DNA from: Fremontodendron californicum
Lineage: Eukaryota; Streptophyta; Magnoliopsida; Malvales; Malvaceae
Assembly (NCBI GenBank): GCA_030761205.1
Contig: JAULJL010000040.1
Span: 12,966,603-13,030,602, forward strand
Length of the DNA stretch: 64,000 nt
Direction of reading: 5' to 3'
The notes below the pieces were generated by a model. That model worked only from the letters and a program-made list of their open reading frames with translations, had not been told where the DNA came from and made no database searches. A program made the position numbers and the translations under genes. Below, piece after piece: positions 21,165 through 32,420 of the stretch (within the stretch, counting starts at the first letter, position 1; every line of letters begins with the position of its first letter).

Positions 21165-21510
21165 ATTGGAGATCGAACTGATTAGATTTTCGATTTTCGA
21201 TCCAACTGGTTGGATCGGTTGGTTTGAGAAAGCTTCTCTTTTTAAATATTTAAACATTAAATAAATATTAAATATAGTTAATAATTAATAAAAAAAAATG
21301 AATTTGGTTTAATGGTATGGTCTTTAATCTAATATTAAGAGGTTAAAAGTTCAAATTTTATTAATTACAAATAAAATTTTGAGAAAAGAAATACATATAA
21401 AATCGGTTTTTTACCGGTTCGAAAAAAATCCGATTTTAATATGTCCGTTGGATCGGATTGACTATCGATTTTCAGTTCAACCGATCCGACTGGCCGGTTC
21501 AGTACAAATA
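21165..21510. mobile_element. Degraded hAT MITE with GGTTGGATCGG-type arms
   Basis: The arms are rich in CGATTTTCGATCC, TTGGATCGG and CCGGTTC motifs in inverted arrangement around an AT-rich centre. The centre holds AGGTTAAAAGTTCAAATTTT, a weak tRNA-like B box. A related copy in the opposite direction lies at about 52225-52620. The ends and duplication are not clear. Confidence 0.55.
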
Positions 21511-22428
21511 AACTGCTTTTTATCATAAATCTACCATCCACCATTTTTATGGAAGTTAACTGCAAATATGATGGTTGGTGATACATGTCTACAATTGATA
21601 TAAATAGTTTGTCATGCCAATCAAAATCTTTTGCTTTCTAATGTTTTCATTTTCAAATGAAATATTGTTCAATTCATACATAAAATAGATAATACAACTT
21701 TTAATTTATAATTTAAATTGAAAATGTGAAAACTTACGTCCAATTAATAAATTGAAATGTAAAATTTAAAATGTTTTGTTCTACATAAATAATAAATAAA
21801 TTTTTTTTTTTATTATCATTTTCCATGATATATACTAGTACTCAATCTGGATTAAAATTAATTAACATATACAAAATTTGCACCATGCCATGCATATCTA
21901 AATCAACCCCAGCCGATTTAATATAAAGAAAAAACATATAAACGAACTAATAGTATCAAAATTATTAACTCACAAATTATGACAGAAAGCTTTGAGAAAC
22001 AAAGGATTTAATTGGCACCAAGGATAAGAACTAAATCTTTTTAATAATACAATCAGTAGTATCTCCAAATATTATCTAGGTTTAATTCTTTTCTGATTGA
22101 TTTTAAAAATGTATTTCTCATATTTATTTCATGTATTCATAATTTTACTCATAGAATTTTTTATTTTTTATTTTTTTTTTTTATAAAAATTAAACCCAAA
22201 TCAATAAAAATTTCTTATAAATTGAATTAACTCTTGCCCAAGTGAGAACTAACATTTTTCTTTCTTGGGAATGAAAAATAACATGTTTAGACATGATGAA
22301 ACATGCTTAGAAAAATAGAAATAGAAATAGATAGAGATTTATTTTAGCTAGTGTTTTTCTTTTTAAAAGTTAAAAATAGAAGAAATAAGTAAAGAGAGAG
22401 AAGGAATAAGTAAAATGATTAATATTTG
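21511..22428. other. AT-rich intergenic DNA, nothing recognised
   Basis: Low-complexity AT-rich sequence with short homopolymers. No transposon ends, conserved reading frame or RNA gene is seen. Confidence 0.6.
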
Positions 22429-22615
22429 ATACACTAACATTGTATAGGGTTATACACTGTCAGTGCATCTTACGATGTCACGTGTTAAAGTTAGATTATA
22501 AAGGTTAGGGTTAGGGATTAGTGGTTAGAGTTAGGAATTAGTCATTAATTTTTTATGAGGTGTCAGTATAGAATTTACTGTCAGTGTATAGAGTCTATAC
22601 ACTAACAATGCATCA
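22429..22615. mobile_element. MITE with TTGATACACTAACA ends
   Basis: The left end TTTGATACACTAACATTGTATAG is echoed inverted at the right end (CTATACACTAACAATGCATCAAAA), and each arm contains a CTGTCAGTG motif. Similar motifs are scattered at about 58200-58530. A GGTTAGGGTTAGGG run lies in the centre. Confidence 0.6.
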
Positions 22616-24239
22616 AAAATGAACTCTTGAGTAAAAACAAAACAAATTATTGATGTGAAGGTTACATATTAACTTTATCAAACGGTAAGCAACCGATAAA
22701 GGATACTGCAATTCATTTCTATATATATATAGAAATATATATAATTGGTATAACAAAAAGAACATAAAACATACTTAATGTAGGAAAAAATTTATGCATT
22801 AAGTGATACTACAGTGTAACCATTTGCAAGTTTAGAGGTTATTGTTGCCGGTCTAGAAGTAGTAGAATACTAAGGGTTTTTTTCTTGTAGGGATTACAAA
22901 TATCACGAAAATATTATGTATAAACTTGGAGTTGGGGCATTGGGGGGCTAGCTCGCTCTTCTTTATACGCATTTTCTGCCAAAAATCACTTACCTTAATT
23001 CCTGGGGTTGCTTCGGTTTCACTGAGGAAAACAAAAGAAACAAAGCTTGAGCAGAGAAGAAGCCCTGGTGATCGATCGGGGCTCACTGTTTTCCGGTCTC
23101 GCACTTCATTGGTTTCCTTCCTCTACACCAAACATTCCCCCTTCTTTTCTCTCTTTATTGTTTTTCTTTTCTTCCGTGGCTTTTTTATTTATTTATTTAT
23201 TTTTAATACATTTAGCAAGGCCAAAACCATTTTTTTTACCTACCTATACTATTCCTTTGACCGAATCTGAGGTATCTCTAGTGTTTTCTGCCTCTATTTA
23301 TGTTATTCGAATTTTGATGAATGTCGAATATTAATATACTCATGTCAAAATATGCGTCGGACACGGATGTCGAATATAAATATTTCAAAAAAAATGAAGA
23401 ATCGGATCAACATTGCTGAAGGCTAAAGGTTATAGTTTGACACTTAAGGAAGCTGGATTTTGTAAAGTATCTTATCTTCAAATGTTAAAGATCAGACATG
23501 CTGAAATGGGCAGTCCCAAATTTTCACATTCTCCTCTCATCTAAGAAAAACTCAGGTGTCTAAGAAATGTTTTTTTCTTTTAATAAATAAAGATAATATA
23601 TTGATCACAATTTTTTTTTTTTTTTTATAAATATCATTTTAATACTCTTTTATAGCTTGTAATATTTATTAACAGGCATTTTAAAGCGACAATCAAAGTG
23701 GCAATAATGCTTGTAAATGTAATCTTTATTTGGTTATGGAAATTTCAAAGGGGCACAAACTTAGGCATAGTATACAGAGAAGTAGAAAAGTGTAAACCAA
23801 GAATAGATTTTCTTTGCTCTTTTTTTGGTGTCTTTTTTGATATCATTTAATTGTTTATAAATAAAAACACATGCTAGAAAGACATTAAAAAAAACACCAA
23901 AATAGGGCAGGGGAAATCTGATCCTAAACCAAGCACAAACTGAAGTAGAGTTAATCTTTATTAGTTGTTCCCTAATCCCTATGTCCAAGACTTTGCCTTT
24001 TCGTTTTCTCTCCGATTTATTACAGTCAAAGAGCAAAGAAGGATCAAGGATGGGATTGGCTTTTTCCTAGGAAACACGGGCTAGCCACGATATAGTAATA
24101 CGGAAATTTTTTAAAATTAAAACATGGGTATGGCATAATACAACAACAAAAATATTTTTTATATAATAATTAATCAATATTTTTATATATAAAAATATCA
24201 ATTTCAAAAGTGCAAATAGTGGTAGACATATATGTCCTT
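22616..24239. other. Intergenic DNA with a possible unassigned minus-strand exon and a MITE remnant
   Basis: About 22990-23110 is less AT-rich than its surroundings. On the minus strand it has an open stretch ending at a good 5' splice site (AAG/GTAAGTG, junction 22994/22993). I recognise no protein, so it may be a first exon, a leader or a relic. About 23297-23416 is a diverged CTATGTT-family MITE, with internal GTCGGACACGGATGTC and right end GGATCAACATTG. The rest is AT-rich. Confidence 0.35.
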
Positions 24240-25470
24240 AATAATTTATTAAATTAATTATCTTATCCTTAATTATTGGTTTTCTTATTAAATTAATAAA
24301 ATATTCATTATTTTTTATATATATTTTTTTAAATATTAAAATCTTTATTAAACTACAGTTTTCTCAATTGGTAATTTTTCTATTTAAATTAAAAATTGAC
24401 TAATGTTTGTTTATCTATTTTCTTTTATTATTAAATTTTTTATGAGAACAACACTTTCAAATTATTTTTAAGAATAATAATAATAAGATTTTGAAATAAT
24501 ATTAGGAAAATACTTATTACTTAAGAATCAAAATCTTATTTATCTAGCTATTAGATCACGAAAAACTTTAAAGTATTACTTAACGATAACCAAAACGTCA
24601 AAATGTAACTAAAGATGATAATTAAGACTAAAATGATAGTATGATAAAACACTTGGATCATAATCTTATGTTAAATTATAATAATATATATTATCATATA
24701 AGATTAGACATGAATGATTTAGACATGAATGATTTTGATATAAATATATAATAAGTAACAATAAATACATAATTTTTTATATAATATAACATATATGTAA
24801 TATTACATTTGATATGATTTTAGTAACTTTAAGTATGATTTTGATAACATTTCATATGATTTTAATAGTTTTTTTTTAATATAATTTTAATAATTTTTAA
24901 TATAATTTTGATAACTTTTGATACAATTTTAGTAACCTTTGATAGAATATTAGTAACCCTTGATATAGTTTTGATAACTTTTATTGTACTTTTGATAACC
25001 TTGATACAAATATGGTAACATTTTATATAATTTTGATAACCTTTTATATAATTTAGGTAAATTCTGATATAATTTTTGATAACCTTTAATATGGTTTTGT
25101 ATATATGCCCTTAATAATTTATTAAATTAATTATTTATTAGGTAAGAATCAAAATCTTATTTATTTAGCAATTAGGCCACGAAAAATCTTAAAATATTAT
25201 TTACTTGACGAGAACTGAAACGTGAATATAACTAAAGATGATAATTAAGACTTAATTAGTAGTATGATAGGATACTTGGATCATAAAATTATGTTAAATT
25301 ACAATAATATATATAGTATCATATAAAATTAGACATGAATGATTTTGACATAAATATATAATAAGTAATAATAAATACATAATCTTTTATATAAATAATA
25401 TATATATAATATAACATTTGATATGATTTTGATAACATTTGATATGATTTTGTATATATACAAACGATCT
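24240..25470. repeat. Direct duplication plus degenerate short-period repeat
   Basis: About 24520-24835 and 25140-25445 are direct copies sharing AAGAATCAAAATCTTATTTAT, then AAAGATGATAATTAAGACT, then TAGACATGAATGATTTTGA. Between them, at about 24800-25110, runs a degenerate tandem repeat with a unit of roughly 20-25 bases resembling TTGATATAATTTTGATAACC. No coding content is seen. Confidence 0.7.
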
Positions 25471-26127
25471 CACATTTAATAATCAATGATTAGATTGTGG
25501 TTTTATAAGCAAAAATCACTCTTCCTTTATCAAAATGTATTTTTTCAAAAGACAAAATCGTAATTACGAGCCTCTGAACCCCCAAGACGCACAATACCTC
25601 GTAATGGATGTAGTCTCAACGATCCTTGTATCTAATTCAACGATAAATGTATATATATTTTTATTTAGAAAGATAAATTTATATTTTTTCTTAAAAAAAA
25701 AAGAAGAAACATATGATTTTTTCCAAACAAAAAACAGCTAAGCTTAAATAAAAAAAAAAACTTTAAACTAAAATTAAATGATGATTCAAATTCTTTATTA
25801 TTTTATTATAAATAATTGAATTTTTAATATTTATTTTTATTCAATTAAATTTTTAATTGAATAAAAATTGATTAACGATCGTCATTAATTTTCATTCAAT
25901 AGTGTTTAATTGGAGAAAATAAATATCGGATGACTTAATTGAATAAAAATAAATATTTGAATGCTCAATTAATTGTAATAAAATGATAATTTAAATAATT
26001 TTTAATTTTAATTAAAAGATTTTTTAATATTTAAGTCAAATAGTTAACAAAAGTACATACACAACACAGAAATAGTTTTACATTATTTGGGAAAAAAATA
26101 AAAAGAAAGAAAAGAACGAGTCATGAC
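25471..26127. other. AT-rich intergenic DNA and TPR gene 3' flank
   Basis: Low-complexity AT-rich DNA with inverted AT-rich motifs near 25800-26000. No gene is recognised. The last 50-100 bases should contain the 3' UTR of the minus-strand TPR gene. Confidence 0.5.
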
Positions 26128-26778
26128 TCATGACAAACTCAGCCGCTCCAAGCCCTGACGAGCCACACTTGAGCCAGGCTCCACCTTAAGCGCCTCTTCG
26201 AAAGCCTTCCTAGATTCTTCGCTCATCCCTTTGAACTCATAACACACGCCCAACAAACAAAACGCCTTCGTTGTGACCGCACCGTCTTGATCACTCATCT
26301 TAACAGCCTCCTCCAAATCCGTAACCGCCGAATCAACTCGCCTTCTCTTGTTAACCGCCAGTTTTAACTCTGCCCTCCTCACCATCGCCTCCATGCGTTC
26401 CCTCTCCGAGAGCGATTTCACGCGCGGCGAAGCCAACGCCAAATCGAGCGATCTGAGTGCGGATCCCTTGTGGCCCAATAAATCGAGAGCTAGGGATTTG
26501 AGGATGTGAGGAGTTGGTTCTTTTGGGGAAAGAGAGAGGGCCTTTTCGATTTCGGTTATGGCGGTTTTGGCTAGGGTTTGGGATTGGTCTTTGTGAGGGT
26601 TGGATTTGGCTCGAGAAAGCAAGTGGGTGGCTCGGGTGAGATAGCGTTGGGATTGGATCGTGGGTCGATGGTCGGTTCGGTGCTTGGTAACGGTTTGTTT
26701 GGGAACGTATTGAATTGCGAAGAGCATAGCGAGTGTTAATAACAAAATTGCAACCTGGAGAAAAATCTCCATCGCCAT
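26128..26778 (-). CDS. Membrane-anchored tetratricopeptide-repeat protein, intronless
   Basis: The frame encodes 216 residues from the ATG at 26778. An N-terminal hydrophobic segment (IFLQVAILLLTLAMLFAIQYV) follows at once and is a likely signal anchor. A basic linker comes next. TPR-like helical pairs then follow, clearest at the C terminus (AFCLLGVCYEFKGMSEESRK, then AFEEALKVEPGSSVAR). TPR arrays mediate protein-protein contacts, and the partner cannot be predicted. An upstream in-frame ATG at 26835 would add a basic 19-residue leader. I prefer the inner start because the hydrophobic segment then begins the protein and a GGCCCA promoter motif sits only about 10 bases upstream of the outer ATG. 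Two residues further in is a third ATG (26772). Base composition is markedly less AT-rich than the surroundings, as expected of a real exon. Confidence 0.85.
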   Translation of the reverse strand: MAMEIFLQVAILLLTLAMLFAIQYVPKQTVTKHRTDHRPTIQSQRYLTRATHLLSRAKSNPHKDQSQTLAKTAITEIEKALSLSPKEPTPHILKSLALDLLGHKGSALRSLDLALASPRVKSLSERERMEAMVRRAELKLAVNKRRRVDSAVTDLEEAVKMSDQDGAVTTKAFCLLGVCYEFKGMSEESRKAFEEALKVEPGSSVARQGLERLSLS

Positions 26779-26835
26779 TTGCCCCTTCTTGTCTCTAGCT
26801 CTGATGAGAATTGGGTTTTTTTTTTTACGGTTCAT

Positions 26836-27099
26836 TAATTTGGGCCTAAAAGGTAATTTTATTAAGAAAAATGGAGCTGATTATTAAACTTAGGGCAGGT
26901 AAGTTAAAAAGGATTGGGATGGTTTTTTTTTTTTTTTTAAGATATTAATTAATAAACTTTTACTTGTCATAGTATTTACAGATAAGGTTGCTGCTACAAT
27001 CTTATATGCTTGGTGTTACATTTACTGATATACATATGAGTTCTATGAAAAGCATAAATTTTTTTTTTTTTTTAAACAAGATTTTCTTTGTGATATATT
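26836..27099. promoter_or_regulatory. TPR gene upstream region
   Basis: On the minus strand TAGGCCCAAATTAATG lies at about 26833-26848. It contains a GGCCCA element of the kind common in promoters of housekeeping plant genes (family knowledge). T runs at about 26920-26938 and 27057-27074 are low-complexity. No other signal is seen. Confidence 0.4.
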
Positions 27100-27960
27100 G
27101 CGATTAAAATTTAAAATAGGATACACCAAGAATCGATTTGAGTCATTTTCTTTTTTGTCGTGGCAATGGATGAAACAACGACTTTCAAGATTATATTTTG
27201 TTATATTCGCAGATGATATTGTATTATTGATAAAATTAAAGAATGCGTAATTTCAAATTAAAGTTGTGGAGACAAGCTTTAGAAGTTAGGAGGTTTAGAT
27301 TGAGCAGATCGGACTAAGTATATGGAGTATGTTTAATAAAAGAAAGAAAAACGATCAAGACGTGATCACACTATAATTGAAAACTTTAAGTATCTATAGT
27401 CGTGATCACACTATAATTGAAAACTTTAAGTATCTATAGTCGATGATTCGAAAGGAAGGAGAGATGGATGAAAGTGTCAACTATAAGATTAAGGCTGAGT
27501 GGCTTAAGTGGAGGAGTTCGACAAGAGTTTTGTGCGATGGTAATATACCTTTAAGTTTGAAGGAAAAGTTTTATAAGACGATTGTCATACTTGTTTTACT
27601 ATATGGACGGAGTGTTGGGCTAACAAAAAACAATATATGCAAAAGATGAGTGTACTCGAGATGCAAATGTTAAGCTGGATGTGTGGTTGGACTAGGAAAA
27701 ATGAGGATATCTGTCTTCAAAAGATAAGTTGAGAGAAAACCATTTACGATGGTTTCATCACATAACAAATTGAGGAATGCCTCTGTTAAAAAAGATAAAA
27801 GGTCAAAGGGGAAAAAAATTAAATAGGTGGTGATAACAAATGATTAGAAATTATTAAAACTTGAAAAGAGGAAGGTGATTGATGGCAATGATTAGAGGAA
27901 TAGGATTTGTATACGTGACTTGAAGTAAATTTTTTTGTCTGGATTTTTGTAAACGATCCA
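27100..27960 (+). pseudogene. Degraded LINE (non-LTR) reverse transcriptase fragment
   Basis: Scattered over shifting plus-strand frames are the motifs of plant LINE reverse transcriptases, in order: VAMDETTTFK, FADDIVLL, NKRKK.DQDVITL, GEMDESVNYKIKAEWLKWRS with CDGNIPLSLKEKFYKT, LLYG, and ANKKQYMQKMSVLEMQML. Frameshifts and stops separate them. The upstream part of the element is absent. An exact 40-bp tandem duplication (27361-27400 and 27401-27440) lies inside the relic. Confidence 0.85.
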
Positions 27961-28345
27961 AATATATTGAAATTAAAGCTTGTTAAGTTGGTTTGATTTT
28001 TTTTTTTTTTTTTTTTGCGTAAGTAAAATTAAGTACAATATTGACCCGATGGCATCTGATTTCTAATTTTCTTTAGTTTCTTTCTTCAGACCAATGACTG
28101 AACATTGATGCCAGTATCCGAATCTTCTCCAAAGGTGTATGGCATTGGAAACCCACCCTTTGGAAAAAGAAATAAATAGGAAGCTGAAAACCTGAAGAAA
28201 AAAAACTATCCAATTTATGTCATGGATTTTTATCAACAAACACCCTGCAGGGCCATACTCGATATTGTTCCAATTTCCCACACAAACAAAAAAAAAAAAA
28301 AAAAAAAAATGGAAGCATCAGCAGTAGGCAACACCAAGCATTAAA
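27961..28345. other. 3' flank of the RBK-like kinase gene
   Basis: T and A runs (about 27998-28017 and 28289-28309) bracket sequence with no recognisable frame. The minus-strand kinase gene should have its 3' UTR in the upper part of this segment. Confidence 0.45.
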
Positions 28346-31300
28346 TTACTCCATAACCAGCTGCATATGACGATTTAAGTCATTTAGGTAGCTGGTACAA
28401 GTATAATCTTGCAAGTCACAACCGTCTACAATTACTGTTTTCCCTCCACAAGTCTTTTGGTGACACTCTATAGGACCATCTTCATTCTTAAGCAACTGTA
28501 CAACCTGGAAAAATCGCAAAGAATTCGTCATTTCTTGATCATGTTTTGTAGGGAATTGAAAGGATTAGACAAGGGAAAAGGAGATTTTTTGAAAAGAAAA
28601 AAAAAATTCATACCCTTGTCATGCTTGGACGCATGGTGGCTAAGTGGCTAATACACATGGAAGCTGTTAACATTGCACGTTTCATTTCAGTTGGATTATA
28701 ATTGTCTTCTAGTCGAGGATCTACCAATTCCTTCACTTGATTTGATTCCAGAAGTGGTTTTGCCTGTATACAAAGCAGAAAATAAGTTCATCTCTCTTTG
28801 GAGTTATGTTACTCGGACTCAGGTGTGAGTGTCAGACATAAGTACGTGTCCAACACGGGTATGTTCAATTTTTTCTAAGATTTTCATGTATTTGGAGGGT
28901 CTTTGGAGGATCATATCTTCATACCTATGTCCAGATATGCATCGGACACGGGTGTCAGACACGAGTACTTTAAGAAAAATGAAAAGTCGGAACAACATAG
29001 TTTTAGAGTTTATAAAATATTGAAACGTTTTTCTTAATTTGATGAGTTTGGTGCAGATGGTGTACCCATATAGCAAGACTTTGCCTGTATGAATCGACTG
29101 CACGGCGACCTGTTAATATCTCCAGCAATAGAACTCCAAATGCGAATACATCAGTCTTTTCATCAACAATCCCATGCATAAAATACTCTGGAGCTAAATA
29201 ACTGCAGGCAATTTTGTTTATACTTTATAAAATGACCAATGTTAATAACAAACTAACTGAAGGCAAAAAGCTGCATGTCTAACCCGAATGTTCCTTCAAT
29301 GGGATGGACAATATGGTGAGGCCAATTTTCTGGAAGCCACTTTGCCAGACCAAAATCTGAAATCTGCAACAGTAGAAGAAATCAGAAGCTTGGTGTCAAG
29401 CATTCAACCAAATAGGCAAATATTTATAGCATTGACAGAGGAAAGATACACAATTCAGTGCATAAAAGCTATGTTGCTCTGACTCTTCAGTTTTCTTGAA
29501 GTATCCGTGTCCGACACATATCTGGGGTTTAAGTACCCACATAGTCCCTGTACTATAGTAAAAAGAGTAATTTAGTCCCTGTACTATAAAAGTGAGTAAT
29601 TTAGTTCCTGTACAATTGGAATAGGTGCAAATAAGTAAAATTGATAACGATGTTAATGAAAAACCGTTAAAATGCTGATGTGGACTCGTAAAAATCTAAC
29701 AGAATTAATGACTTGGAATAAAATATGATTAGAAATATATCTAAATCTGTTAGATTTTACGAGTCCACGTCAGCATTTTAACGGTTTTTCATTAAAACCG
29801 TTATCAATTTTATTTATTTGCACATATTTCAATTATACAAGGACTAAATTACTCACTTTTACAGTATAGAGACTGATTTACTCTTTTCAATATAGTACAG
29901 GGACTGTGGGTACTTAAACCCATATCTGGACATGGGTATGGGAATATGATCCCCCAAGGACCCTTCAAATACATAGAAAAACTTAGAATAAATCAACCAT
30001 ACCTGTGTCCGACATTCACATTCGAGTCCGAGTAACATAGCATGAAAGTACCTGAGCTTCATAATCTTCGGTGAGCAATATGTTAGAGGCTTTGATGTCT
30101 CTGTGTATAATGCGCCTCTGGCAGTCGTGATGGAGATATTTCAATCCTTCTGATATCCCAATAGCCACCTTAAACCTTGTCTTCCAATCAAGACCCTCAG
30201 GTGAACCTGCAGTGCAGAACATTTTTCTCATTAGTCCAATGGATATGTAATGGTTGATCTGAAACTATATTTACCAGACTAAACAAGACCAATTGTAGCC
30301 ATTTAGATTCAATTCTTTGCTTGTTTTCCCCTGATCCTGCTAGAAATTTATTGGGATGAAATGAAATAGCAATGGAGAAACTGGGATTAGTACCAAAAAG
30401 CACAGAAGTAAGGCTGCCATAAGGGGAAAACTGAAGGACTAAATGCAAGCCTCCATCAATGCTGAATCCAATTAAGTGAGCTGCATTTGGGTGATTGATG
30501 TGAGCAATAATCCCAAGTTCTGACAAGAAATCACTGGCTCTGTCTTCTTCTTCCTTATCATTCTTCATTAGCTTCTTGACTGCTACAATTTGACCATCAG
30601 ATAATTGCCCTTTGTATACTTCTGCATGGCCCCCCTTTCCGAGCAAATTCTCTACAAAATGATTTATTCATATTTAGAATCATACTTTTATCACCAACTC
30701 AAGTAAATTGCCAACTTAATGTCCCCGTGATCAAGGGAACCATTAAGTCATCAAATTGCATGGATGTTAAACCGCCTACTGCAGGGGTCAACCTGGCCAG
30801 TTCCCACATCATTTTTATTCAATTTTCTTCTAAATTTTAGTCAAAAATAACTTCTATTTTTAGACCCTTAAGTTGCTTTCAATTGTAACAAGTTTGACTG
30901 TCTAGCCGCCCTTGTATTTCTTTCTAAGAGGTAATAGTTGATATAACTTAAAACAAATACACAAAGTCCAAAATTTAAATTTATGCTATGGTTTCATATG
31001 ATTTTATATTCAGGTTGAACCTCTTCATTTATAGTCAATTAGTTTTAGGTTAGATGCTTAACATGATATCAGATACTAAGTTTTGTTTTGTTGTTCTTGT
31101 TTTGTTATTTTTGTCTGTTATTCCTTTCGAATTTGTCACATAATAGGTTACTCTGTTTTGTCTACATAGGATGAGACCTATTAAAGTGATGTTATCTCGT
31201 ATCTGCTAAGTCCTGAGTTTCTTATGATCTTGTATTCCGGTTGGATCTCTTCAACTATCATTAATTAATTTTAAATTGGATGCTTAACACATCTAAATCT

Positions 31301-32420
31301 AATTTAAAAAATAAAAAATCATCATGAGATAAGACTAACCACAAACAGCCAAATGAAAGTTTGCTAAAGCGGCAAAGGTCTTAATATTATTAATTGTGTC
31401 TGAATTTTTTATTTTTTTTTTAAAAATCTTTATGTTCGACATTTATATTCGATATATATTTTGATATAGATATGAAATATGATATATCAAATATATGAAA
31501 AATCTTATCCGACACTCACTTGAGGCCGGATAACATTAGACCAAAACTAGGAATCTAAAAATTTCAACTTTGAATGGAAACATCACTGTAAAAGTTATCT
31601 GTAAATAATCTTTCTTTATATTGGAGTAGCAAAAAGAAAAAAAAAATATAGAAACCTGAAACCTTTGAAAACCTAAAGAGAGAAATTGAAACAAAAGGAA
31701 AGGAAAAAGCTTAAAATGTAATTTAATTGCTTACCAGGACTGAAATTATCAGTAGCAGCAGCAAGCTCTGAGTAAAAAAAATTCTTCCATGATGGTTTAG
31801 GCACAGGTATGCAGTCAATATCAACCTCTTCTTCTTCTTCCTCAGAGCCATGAAGTTTTGCAAGTTTCCTCCTTAAGTTCTTCCTGGAAATCTCGTAACT
31901 TGTCAGCAAAGGAATGACAGAGAACCTTCTGGCTGATTTCTTCTTAATTGTATCAATTATATTCTTCCATTGCCAACCATAAGAATCTCGATTCAATTTC
32001 TGAAAAACAGGATTTGGAGAATAAGAGCTAGAATTGCTGCTGCAGCTGCTGGTATCAGAGTCTGATCCCAAAACTGGAATCTCCAATACACCTCTTGGTG
32101 ATGGCTGATCACTTAATGATTTACTTCTCATCACCCCTGATTTTGATTTTGATTCCATTTCTGGGTTCTCTTCTTCTGTCTCTGTATAAACAAAAGAAAA
32201 TCTTTTAAAGTAACAATTTAACCAATCAAAAAAAAAAAAAAACTTGTTCCCTTCAAAAACACCAGGAAACAGAAAGCAAAACCCATATCTTCATATTCAA
32301 AAACAAAACAAACCCAATTCATTAAAGCATGAAAAATATCCAAAAACTACAAAAAATAACAAGAAAAAAAATTTTAACCCCAAAATGAAAAAAGTGGCCA
32401 GAAATACCTTCCACAGCCAT
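28346..32420 (-). CDS. Receptor-like cytoplasmic Ser/Thr kinase, RBK1/RBK2-like (ROP-binding kinase), 8 exons
   Basis: Exons in transcript order: 32420-32408, 32181-31735, 30651-30394, 30206-30052, 29363-29284, 29201-29066, 28763-28614, 28504-28346. All are GT-AG and in frame (1398 nt, 465 residues), the usual size for this group. The first coding exon is only 13 nt; starting at the next ATG (32158) would lose 8 residues. The N terminus is acidic and Ser-rich, with SLSDQPSPRGVLEIP. The kinase domain starts at about 150 with GKGGHAEVYKG. All catalytic elements are intact: VAVKK (Lys179), HRDIKASN (Asp276), DFG (Asp294), GYLAPEYFMHG. It lacks a signal peptide and a transmembrane segment, so it is cytoplasmic. 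RBK kinases bind ROP GTPases and act in defence and cell-shape signalling (family knowledge). Large introns 2 and 4 carry transposon inserts. Confidence 0.92.
28804..29000. mobile_element. CTATGTT-family MITE in intron 6 of the RBK-like gene
   Basis: The left end is TTATGTTACTCGGACTC and the right end is its inverted form ending GTCGGAACAACATAG. The flanking 8-mers CTTTGGAG (28796-28803) and TTTTAGAG (29001-29008) match at 6 of 8. It is nearly a perfect hairpin and occupies most of the intron between exons 6 and 7. Confidence 0.85.
29469..30040. mobile_element. CTATGTT-family MITE split by another MITE, intron 4 of the RBK-like gene
   Basis: The left end CTATGTTGCTCTGACTC is at 29469 and the inverted right end stops at 30040. 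The duplication is CATAAAAG (29461-29468) and CATGAAAG (30041-30048), 7 of 8. A 395-bp foreign element plus its own duplication sits inside; without it the host is about 168 bp. The right-hand duplication lies at intron positions +4 to +11 from the donor at 30051. Confidence 0.88.
29526..29920. mobile_element. Mutator-like foldback MITE nested in the CTATGTT-family MITE
   Basis: The long inverted repeats start GGTTTAAGTACCC and include AGTCCCTGTACTATA and TTTAACGGTTTTTCATTAA. It is flanked by a perfect 9-bp duplication CATATCTGG at 29517-29525 and 29921-29929. Nine bases and long inverted repeats fit Mutator-like (MULE) MITEs. A diverged relative lies at about 57626-58172. Confidence 0.88.
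30985..31540. repeat. LTR-like repeat and CTATGTT-family remnant in intron 2 of the RBK-like gene
   Basis: About 30985-31300 holds two partial units with TTTTAGGTTAGATGCTTAACA and GTGATGTTATCTCGTATCTG. The same motifs occur on the minus strand at 63330-63600, so this is a dispersed LTR-like repeat. About 31388-31540 is a diverged CTATGTT-family MITE (TATGTTCGACA and GGCCGGATAACATTAG). The intron's ends are unaffected. Confidence 0.55.

Noticed and set aside
22503..22518. GGTTAGGGTTAGGG, telomere-like
   Set aside because: The plant telomere repeat is TTTAGGG, and this is a very short run inside a MITE with no array around it.
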